A stretch of DNA of 64,000 nucleotides from Amanita rubescens. Its lineage: Eukaryota; Basidiomycota; Agaricomycetes; Agaricales; Amanitaceae. A model generated the notes under the pieces. That model did no database searches. It saw only the letters and a program-made list of their open reading frames with translations, and was not told where the DNA came from. The DNA lies in assembly GCA_015039365.1 (NCBI GenBank), contig WION01000105.1, forward strand, positions 62,001 through 126,000, read 5' to 3'. The translations under genes were made by a program, and so were the position numbers. Below are positions 12,820-21,399 of this stretch, one piece after another; the first letter of the stretch is position 1; the number at the start of each line of letters is the position of its first letter.

Positions 12820-15800
12820 ATGGCACCAACAATTGGTGCACCTTCTTTAAGTAGGCTAATTTGTGTGACTAGGCATTGCTAATCCTTGCCAACTGACACA
12901 TATCAGATGCAGATGAAACACATGTTCAAATGCTCAGGGAACACTACCTATGCCCTCACTTTTGCATCCTTATCATTGGGAGGGCTAATGCAGGCAAGAC
13001 AACCATCCTTGAGAAGGTTTGTGGGGTAGCAAAGGGGACAAATCCCATCATATATGACAAGGATGGTAAGTCAGCCTGAGTTTTGTGCTTCCTTTGATTG
13101 TTGAGTTCAATTTTGCAGGTATTCAGCTTGAACAGTCTGTGATTCATTTGATGCCATCACTTGAGGTGAGTCAGATAATGATGTATGGATGTACCCATTC
13201 ACATGCAATGATGACAGAGAGGCCTGCATGATATTGAGCATCAAATTACATACCCTGGAAGTAACTTTATCTTCCATGACTCTCTGGGCTTTGAATCTGG
13301 TTCAACTGAGGAATTAGAGATTGCTTGGAAGTTCATTGAAAAGAAGTCTGCAGAAATTGAGCTGAAAAATCAGCTGCATGCAATTTGGTATCTTGCTTTA
13401 TCCCTTTACAGTACTACTATTAGCTGGCTGACCTGGCTTCCTGTAGGTACTGTATACCCATGGACAGCCCTCGTCCCATTTTACCAGCAGAACTTGAATT
13501 CTTCAATAAAGGAACAGGAAAAGGTAATTCCTGATGAGTTTATATCTCATCTTGTAACCTGTTGGTTTTGGAGAGAGTTTTTATTTCTACCTCCTTTCCA
13601 TTGGACAACTTGCCATACTAGTACTGACTAATAAATATTTCCTTTACAGTTCCTTTGGTGGTTATATTCACTAAATTTGATGGCCAAATAGCCAGTGAAT
13701 TTGTCAACTTGACTGATGCAAAGGATAAAGATAAGTGGGAGAGAGCCAGGGAAATTGCTGAAATCACTTTTCAGAAAGTCTATCTTCCTAAGGTTTTCAA
13801 TGCCAAATATCCTCCTGATGCATATGTGCAATTGGAAGGTGAGAATGATAAGGATTTCCTCCTCGAAAATGGGAGTAATATTGTATAGACATGGATTTAC
13901 CAGAGAAGAATTGTGCTCAATTGACTCAGAAAACTGCTGATGCAATAGATGATGACAGCATGCATCAGCTATTTGTCTCAACACAGATGAATAATCTTGA
14001 CCTTTGTGTTAAATCTGCACTTCAGTGAGTGTCACATTCAAAATATCACTTATTAGCAATGACATTGTTTAGATATGTTCTAAAATGTGAAAATATGACA
14101 TGGGATGATGTCATTCTCATAGTTTTTTCAAAATTTCCACATTTCTGGGTATGCACTTGTTCAAACCACACATCAGCATAGGAAAATTTAAATGGTAATA
14201 GGTGGGCAGGGAGGTAGGTGACCTTCATATGGAATGATAAATACCTGCAAAAGTTCATCAGGAGGTAAGTAACACCATTGCTTTCACATGTAAAACAACA
14301 TTAGTCATGCTTCAGATGGCCCGGAATAAAGACCTAAGTGAAACAGAGGTTAGTGTTCACCATATTCATGGAGGCCAGCTCTGATAATGATATTGATGTC
14401 AGTGGGTAAGTGACACTGAACTAGCAATGGATCTGATATATTGTCTCATGAACAATAGTTTGTGAGTAATCCTTTTTTTTGTGATCAGCAGTGTTGTCCC
14501 ATAATCTACAGGAAGTGAGTGACATCCCTCAATTCTGATTTTTTTGGTAAATTATCCCATGGTGCATTGTGTGACCAATAGCAAGTGAGTTAATCTATCA
14601 TTATAAGCAGACTTATTGGCAATTCATCCCTTGACAGGGAGTGAGTAATTCAACACTGTTTCACACCACATCTGACATGCTTAAAGAAAGTAAGTGAGAT
14701 TGATAATGCAGCTTATTGGACATGACTCAATGAACAAAGAAAGTTGGTGATGTACTATGATCTGAAAGAGTCTCAACAAATTTCATTGGATTAATAACAG
14801 GAAGTGAGTGATATTTCCTTCCAGTTTGCTTATAAACATTACATCTTGTCCCAATACAACAGGCAGTAAATGTGTCTCCTTTTCAAAGCCTCTTCACAAG
14901 CTAATACAAAACAAACAGGATGTATGTGACCCCTTTAACTTTGACATATGTATGAACTAATTATATGAAATACTATGGCAAAAGAGAGTCAGTGGCATTG
15001 TTTCTTTTCTCCAAATCATGATGCTAATTCCACTCTAAAGGAAGTGAGTGATGCTAGCCACACTGCTACAGGACAATTCAGACACATTCTTTTGCTTTAC
15101 AGATTGTGAGTGATATTGGAAGTTTTGTTAAAAGCAATGAAATCACATCTGCTCAAATGAACACAGAAGGTTAGCAGCATGTCATACTGGTATAAGGGAT
15201 TAAAATGTGACCTTATTAAATTGCCAACAGCATGTGAGTAACATCACAAATATTTCTGAAAACCTGTTCAATATGACTGGCAGGATGTGAGCAACATTGA
15301 AGATTCTGTGGAAGGCAGTTTCATCATCATGCATCTTTTGCTATAACCAACAGGGAGTGAGACATTGCACATTTTGTGAAAAGGCAGTCTCATCACATCT
15401 TTAGCCTGTCAGTGACATTGCACATTTCTATGAAAGGCAATCTCATTCCTATGACCAACAGGAAGTGAGTGACATTCCACATTTTGTGAAAGGCAGTCTT
15501 ATGTCTATGACCAACAGGAAGTGAGTGACATTGCACATTTTGTGAAAAGCAGTCTCATTCCTGTGACCAACAGCCTGTGAGTGAGATTCCAAATTTTGTG
15601 AAAGGCACTCCTGTTCCTATGACCAACAGAAAGTGAGTGACAATGCATATTTTAGTACTAGTCTCACTGTTCCTATGACCAACAGCAAGTAAGTGGCATT
15701 GGACATTTTGTGAAAGGCAGTCTCATTTCTATGACCAATAGCTTGTGAGTGACATTGGACATTTTGTGAAAGGCAGTCTCATTCCTATGACCAACAGCTT

Positions 15801-18800
15801 GTGAGTGACATTGCACATTTTGTGAAAGGCAGTCTCATTCCTATGAACAACAGCAAGTAAGTGATGTTGCACATTTTGTGAAAGGCAGTCTCATTCCTAT
15901 GACCAACAGAAAGTGAGTAACATCACAAATTTTGTGAAAGCCAGTCTTATGTGACCAACAGCTTGTGAGTGACATTGCACATTTTGTGAAAGGCAGTCTC
16001 ATTCCTATGAACAACAGCAAGTAAGTGATGTTGCACATTTTGTGAAAGGCAGTCTCATTCCTATGACCAACAGAAAGTGAGTAACATCAAAAATTTTGGG
16101 AAAGCCAGTCTTATGTGACCAACAGCTTGTGAGTGACATGGCACATTTTGTGAAAGGCAGTTTAATTTCTATGGCCCACAGCAAGTGAGTGACATTGCAC
16201 ATTGTGTGAAAGGCTTGAATCTCATTCCTGTCATGAACAGAAAGTGAGTGACATTGCACATTGTGTGAAAGGCAATGCCATTTGTATGATCATGAACAGT
16301 ATGTGAGTGACATTGCACTTTTGTGAAAGGCAGTCTCATTCCCATGACCATTGAACAGCTTGTGAGTGACATTGCACATTTTGTGAAAGGTAGTCTCATT
16401 CCTATGACCAACAGGAAGTGAGTGACATTGCACATTTTGTGAAAGGCAGTCTCATTCCTATGACCAACAGCGAGTGAGTGACATTGCACATTTTGTGAAA
16501 GGCAGTCTCATTCCTATGACCAACAGGAAGTGAGTGACATTGCACATTTTGTGAAAGGCAGTCTCATTTATATGGCCCACAGCAAGTGAGTGACATTGCA
16601 CATTTTGTGAAAGGCAGTCTAACTTCTATGGCCCACAGTATGTGAGTGACATTGCACATTTTGTGAAAGGCAGTCTAATTTCTATGGCCCACAGCTTGTG
16701 AGTGACATTGCACATTTTGTGAAAGGCAGTCTCATTCCTATGACCAACAGGAAGTGAGTGACATTGCACATTTTGTGAAAGGCAGTCTCATTTATATGGC
16801 CCACAGCGAGTGAGTGACATTGCACATTTTGTGAAAGGCAGTCTAATTTCTATGGCCCACAGTATGTGAGTGACATTGCACATTTTGTGAAAGGCAGTCT
16901 AATTTCTATGGCCCACAGAAAGTGAGTGACATTGCACATTTTGTGAAAGGCAGTCTCATTCATATGACCAACAGGAAGTGAGTGACATTGCACATTTTGT
17001 GAAAGGCAGTCTAATTTCTATGGCCCACAGTATGTGAGTGACATTGCACATTTTGTGAAAGGCAGTCTAATTTCTATGGCCCACAGCAAGTGAGTGACAT
17101 TGCACATTTTGTGAAATGCAGTCTAATTTCTATGGCCCACAGCGAGTGAGTGACATTGCACATTTTGTGAAAGGCAGTCTAATTTCTATGGCCCACAGGA
17201 AGTGAGTGACATTGCACATTTTGTGAAAGGCAGTCTAATTTCTATGGCCCACAGCGAGTGAGTGACATTGCACATTTTGTGAAAGGCAGTTCAATTTCTA
17301 TGGCACACAGGATGTGAGTGACATTGCACATTTTGTGAAAGGCAGTCTAATTTCTATGGCCCACAGCGAGTGAGTGACATTGCACATTTTGTGAAAGGCA
17401 GTCTAATTTCTATGGCCCACAGCGAGTGAGTGACATTGCACATTTTGTGAAAGGCAGTCTCATTCCTATGACCAACAGGGAGTGAGTGACATTGCACATT
17501 TTGTGAAAGGCAGTCTAATTTCTATGGCCCACAGTATGTGAGTGACATTGCACATTTTGTGAAAGGCAGTCTCATTCCTATGGCCCACAGCAAGTGAGTG
17601 ACATTGCACATTTTGTGAAAGGCAGTCTCATTCATGGCCCACAGCAAGTGAGTGACATTGCACATTTTGTGAAAGGCAGTCTCATTCATGGCCCACAGCA
17701 AGTGAGTGACATTGCACATTTTGTGAAAGGCAGTCTAATTTCTATGGCCCACAGCGAGTGAGTGACATTGCACATTTTGTGAAAGGCGGTCTAATTTCTA
17801 TGGCCCACAGCGAGTGAGTGACATTGCACATTTTGTGAAAGGCAGTCTAATTTCTATGGCCCACAGTATGTGAGTGACATTGCACATTTTGTGAAAGGCA
17901 GTCTAATTTCTATGGCACACAGGAAGTGAGTGACATTGCACATTTTGTGAAAGGCAGTCTAATTTCTATGGCCCACAGGAAGTGAGTGACATTGCACATT
18001 TTATGAAAGGCAGTCTAATTTCTATGGCCCACAGCAAGTGAGTGACATTGCACATTTTGTGAAAGGCAGTCTCATTCCTATGACCCACTGCAGCTTGTGA
18101 GTGACATTGCACATTTTGTGAAAGGCAGTCTCATTCCTATGACCAACAGGAAGTGAGTGACATTGCACATTTTGTGAAAGGCAGTCTCATTTATATGGTC
18201 CACAGCGAGTGAGTGACATTGCACATTTTGTGAAAGGCAGTCTAATTTCTATGGCCTACAGCTTGTGAGTGATATTGCACATTTTGTGAAACGCAGTCTA
18301 ATTTCTATGGCCCACAGCAAGTGAGTGACATCGGACATTTTGTGAAAGGCAGTCTAATTTCTATGGCCCACAGCGAGTGAGTGACATTGCACATTTTGTG
18401 AAAGGCAATCTAACTTCTATGGCCCACAGGATGTGAGTGACATTGCACATTTTGTGAAAGGCAGTTTAATTTCTATGGCCCATGGCAGCTTGTGAGTGAC
18501 ATTGCACATTTTGTGAAAGGCAGTCTCATCACACCACTCTCCTTTGGCCAACAGCTTACCAGTGTGAGTGACATCACAAAATTTCTGACCTTATTCCTCA
18601 ATTTGTTTGATACATCATTGCATCCTATGTATATCAGAAAGTGAGCATGTTGCCATATCTTTCCATTTGAATTATTATCATCATAGATTGTATGATTTCA
18701 TTTCATTCATGTGGCCATTCCTCTCACTTAGTGTTGCCGTCGGCTAGGCTCAAAGCTGTTAGTCAGCTTAGCCGAGCCGTTGAGTAGCCGAGCCGGAGTC

Positions 18801-21016
18801 TAAATTTAGCTCGGGGCTCATTGCCGGCTAAAGCTGGCTATAGCCGGTATATAGGTCACCTTGAACCCAGAGCGACGCTGGCCCTCCCTAGCCACAAATA
18901 TCGGTCGGGAGACTCACCTTTCAACCCCTCAGTGCCCCAGGATGGATGGGAAGCAGCTGTACAACTGGAGGACGTGTAGTGGGTGCTATAGATGAGGTCA
19001 AGGACCAGGTGAGCTTGATAATGCCATAACTCATCCGTTTCTGCACCGATTTGCTTCAACCAGGGATCGATTGAAGGTGCCTTCAGAGGGCTTTCTTCCA
19101 GTACAAACCGCTTGACAAGATCCCTTTTCATTCCTTCACAATTCCATCCTTTCTGTCATTGGGACCACTCTGGACGACTTTTTAAGCCATACTATCACTC
19201 ATTTCTTGTCAGATTCCCCTCAATTATGCATCAAAATGAAGGTTTCTAATGCCCTTTATCGATTAATGAACCGCTTAACGATCGGTTCTCCCGTTCTTCC
19301 GCATTCAAGTAATCATCCCCATCCACCATCATCTGCCCATATCTCCCTTATTCCTGCTTGGATTGTTATCGGTATGGCATCAATTTCTAGTGGTTTTACC
19401 CTTCTTTCTCACTGTGCTAACCGCTTGTCAGGCCATCCCTTCATTCTCCCGTTATTTGACAAACTCACTGCAGGCCCTGCAACAACTGTCCTCAAGGCAT
19501 ATCTCAGTCAATTCCTACCGGATTTTCTTCAACCAGGCATCGATTTCAACGGTTTTTATTCCTCTCCCTCGTCGTACTATCCGTTTGACGAGCAGTGCAT
19601 CCGTTCCTTTGTTATTCCCATTTTTTCGCACAAGTGACCAGTTTGGTCTTTCCTATTTCAGCCATATCTCATCCATCCCCCCTCAAATCCTCATGAATCG
19701 TGCATGTATTCATGCATTACCATTGTCCTATCTTAGCTACACCTTTGTACATAGCCAGTAAATAGATAATGAATTGTAGATTACTTATACTATGAAATGA
19801 ACGACATTGCAAAAGATTGCCTGGCCTGCCTACCCCAGCTGCATGCTAGGGCACTAAAAGTGTCCATCTGAACCCCACAGATGCGTAATTAAGTGCGCAA
19901 ACATGGGCGAGGGCTGTGCGCAGTTGACGAGCCCTTCTGCCTTAGCACAACTGGGCGTGCTGACAAATCAAGCGCTTAGTCGGCTAGAGCCGGCTCCCTG
20001 AGACCGGCTTAGCCGAAAACTCGGCTCCGGTGACTTAGCTTAGCCGTAGCCTAGCCTAGCCTAGCTTCGGCAACACTACTCTCACTCATACTGATTTCCA
20101 GGTGAGTGCCACCTCTGATGATATATCAGTGGATGTTTTACTCTATAGTATGTCATAACCAGGGTGAACTTTTCTCCATGTTTCCAAGGTTCAAGAGAAA
20201 GACTGCCTTCAATGCAGCCCAGGTATTTCTTCTTCTTCTTTTGGGTAGTACACAACTCATGTCATTGCAACAAGCCCACTGATTGCCAGGTCTTAACTTG
20301 TAAATTACTCCTTTTCATTTACTGCATTTATGCTTTAACTTTCAAGCAATTACTATCATTGCCAAGCTATCCTTTTGGATCAATCAACCATTTCTGCCAT
20401 CAATCACTGAAGCCTTGAGTCAATACAAACAAAAAGGCTATGTTCAGAAGCTGAAGGCTGACATTACACTTCACTCCATGCACTCTGATCATCAAGATTT
20501 GTTTATATTACTGTATAGACAGACAGAGCCAGCTCACATTGATGGTAGGTACTACTAGATTGTCTAGTCATGCCTACATCTTCATCATCACAATTCCCAG
20601 AGCATAAGCAGCCTGTCAAACCCACTGCCAGTGAAGAGCCTGCCTCCTCATCACTGCCACCACCATCTCCCCGTGCCACTACTATGTCCAAAACTGGGTC
20701 CTCGAAATGTAAAGTCACGTCTCCTGGTCCTGGGACATATACCACACCTGCCATCCCCTCCGCACAACTTGAAGAACTGGCCAATAAAGTCCTCTCCCCA
20801 CTGTCTGACCCTCTTGACCGCCATGCCGAGAAGTTTGCTCTCAGTGCAAGTCGGGCCCTATTTTCGCTTATGCAGGAATGCATAGACATCATTCTTGATG
20901 TTGTTGACAAGAAAATGGCCGCGCTTGAGGACGAGGACGAGGGTGACTCGGAAGTCGAGCCGAGAAAACCTGTGGGATCAAAGGGGTTGAAGGGGAAAGA
21001 GAAGGAGAGTAAGTGA
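12820..21016 (+). CDS. P-loop GTPase-like protein with single-codon microexon tail
   Basis: Exons for the G domain: 12820-12850, 12907-13065, 13119-13165, 13218-13387, 13447-13523, 13650-13838, 13889-14024 and 14072-14148. They encode a Walker A motif (GRANAGKTT), a G3-like DSLGFESG and a G4-like TKFD, ending in a TWDDV...FPHFW segment, all in one frame. From 14149 the gene enters an array of mini-introns: exons 14202-14213, 14262-14264 and 14316-14348, then a long series of 3-nt exons to 18687-18689. The frame resumes at 20163-20222 (GELFSMFPRFKRKTAF) and 20367 onward (LSFWINQPFLPS). A stop occurs at 20556-20558 unless an intron 20545-20600 is removed, which joins in frame to the ORF ending at 21016. 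The family is a fungal G-domain family; biological role unknown. The G-domain part is firm; the tail is a splice-signal model. Confidence 0.6.
14149..15353 (+). repeat. 5' diverged block of the mini-intron/microexon array
   Basis: Eighteen intron-exon units that no longer share sequence with one another beyond the splice signals. Donors are GTGAGT, GTAAGT, GTATGT, GTTAGT, GTCAGT, GTTGGT, GTAAAT and similar; acceptors are CAG, TAG or AAG. Introns run 46-67 nt. Exons are mostly exactly 3 nt, for example 14403-14405, 14459-14461, 14512-14514, 14582-14584, 14638-14640, 14687-14689, 14740-14742, 14801-14803, 14863-14865, 14919-14921, 14985-14987, 15041-15043, 15103-15105, 15167-15169, 15231-15233 and 15284-15286. 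Two longer in-phase exons are 12 and 33 nt. Retained splice sites in otherwise unrelated sequence are the best evidence that the units are really spliced. Confidence 0.75.
15354..18554 (+). repeat. Homogeneous core: about 57 tandem units of 56 bp (53-nt intron + 3-nt exon)
   Basis: A tandem repeat with a 56-bp period. Each unit begins GTGAGTGACATTGCACATTT, continues TTGTGAAAGGCAGTCT and ends in one of two ways: CATTCCTATGACCAACAG or AATTTCTATGGCCCACAG. Both endings hold a fungal branch-like pentamer (CTCAT or CTAAT) about 18 nt before the AG. Between the AG of one unit and the GTGAGT of the next lies exactly one triplet that differs from unit to unit: GAA, CAA, CGA, CTT, TAT, AAA, GAT, GGA or CCT. 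Unit length varies only slightly (introns of 48, 49, 51, 54-57 nt as exceptions). The core is nearly identical across 3 kb, while the array edges are diverged, the usual pattern for arrays that grow from the centre. Confidence 0.95.
18555..20162 (+). repeat. 3' diverged block of the array, split by a transposon
   Basis: After the core come a 9-nt exon (18555-18563, CTT ACC AGT), a 74-nt intron, AAA (18638-18640), a 46-nt intron and ATT (18687-18689). The next intron opens at 18690 (GTATGA), contains the hAT-like insertion and reaches an acceptor at 20101. It is followed without any exon by a new GTGAGT donor at 20102, which runs to an acceptor at 20162. Without the element and one target copy the first of these two introns would be about 54 nt, matching its neighbours. 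Confidence 0.65.
18729..20078. mobile_element. hAT-like non-autonomous DNA transposon, 1,350 bp
   Basis: Terminal inverted repeats TAGTGTTGCCG at 18729-18739 and its complement CGGCAACACTA at 20068-20078, with similarity extending inward through GGCTAGGCT. It is flanked by an exact 8-bp target duplication, CTCTCACT, at 18721-18728 and 20079-20086. TIR start and 8-bp duplication are hallmarks of the hAT superfamily. Sub-terminal regions on both ends are packed with AGCCG and GGCTA motifs, as in hAT transposase-binding regions. No ORF inside resembles a transposase, so it needs a partner element. It sits inside an intron of the microexon array and in principle is removed by splicing. Confidence 0.85.
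20570..21016 (+). CDS. 148-residue ORF: probable last exon of the GTPase-like gene, or a separate small gene
   Basis: The ORF starts at ATG 20570 and is low-complexity (P, S, T, K) for about 60 residues, then has a likely helical segment (LDRHAEKFALSASRALFSLM followed by an aliphatic acidic stretch) and an acidic/basic tail ending KGKEKESK. Removing a candidate intron 20545-20600 (GTAGGT to CCCAG) joins the upstream GTPase-like reading frame into this one, so I favour it as the final exon of that gene. If the intron is not used, it would be an independent small hypothetical protein. Confidence 0.4.
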   Translation: MPTSSSSQFPEHKQPVKPTASEEPASSSLPPPSPRATTMSKTGSSKCKVTSPGPGTYTTPAIPSAQLEELANKVLSPLSDPLDRHAEKFALSASRALFSLMQECIDIILDVVDKKMAALEDEDEGDSEVEPRKPVGSKGLKGKEKESK

Positions 21017-21399
21017 ATGAGAGGTCGCCGAGGGATTCCGTGCCATGAATCATTGAGTCGGGCGCGCCGCTAAAAGAATTAAATGTGTATATATTATATA
21101 GTCTCCAACGCATGGTTATTTTCTTGACAGGAGTATGAAGGCCGAGGCCCCCTTTCTTCGTCGTCGTAGCGTCAGACTTATCAACCGTGACGCGTGACGC
21201 GTGACCAACGTTGGCGTAGTTACGAGCTGAGCTCGCAACATACAACACGCCCTCCTGCCCCATTTCTCCTTCTCCGGCCTCCCAGAGCATTTCTCCACGT
21301 CATTAACACTGCCATCCCAAACTCTCCAGCTGTCACGCAAAAGCGTAGGTTCCGTCATCAATTTTATATTTACCACGTGATCGACACCCCCCTTGTGCG
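21017..21399. other. Intergenic region
   Basis: 383 bases with nothing recognisable. An AT-rich stretch near 21080-21100 could be a 3' end signal for the upstream gene. A short direct repeat (GTGACGCGTGACGCGTGAC) lies near 21188-21204. Confidence 0.35.

Noticed and set aside
15841..17719. Minus-strand open frames of 65-106 codons inside the repeat
   Set aside because: They are simply the complement of the repeat read through (MCNVTHLL-type periodic peptides) and break where unit length changes. No independent evidence of coding.
15354..18554. CRISPR-like array of direct repeats with short spacers
   Set aside because: The repeats are 53 nt and the 'spacers' only 3 nt, the host is eukaryotic, and each unit carries GT, a branch-like site and AG. 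No cas genes nearby.
14149..18689. Plain minisatellite or centromeric satellite without function
   Set aside because: Considered seriously because the core is homogenised. Rejected as the whole explanation because diverged outer units keep splice signals and 3-nt exons, and both ends join a coding frame in phase 0. Transcript data could revive it.
14149..18689. Introner-type transposon insertions as origin of the array
   Set aside because: Introner insertions with target duplication would leave the same few bases on both sides of each copy. Here the triplets differ between neighbours and units are strictly tandem, so tandem amplification fits better.
18856..19761. Transposase ORF inside the hAT-like element
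   Set aside because: The frames at 18856-19131 (-), 19206-19637 (+) and 19363-19761 (+) show no hAT dimerisation domain or other transposase motif; the element is called non-autonomous.
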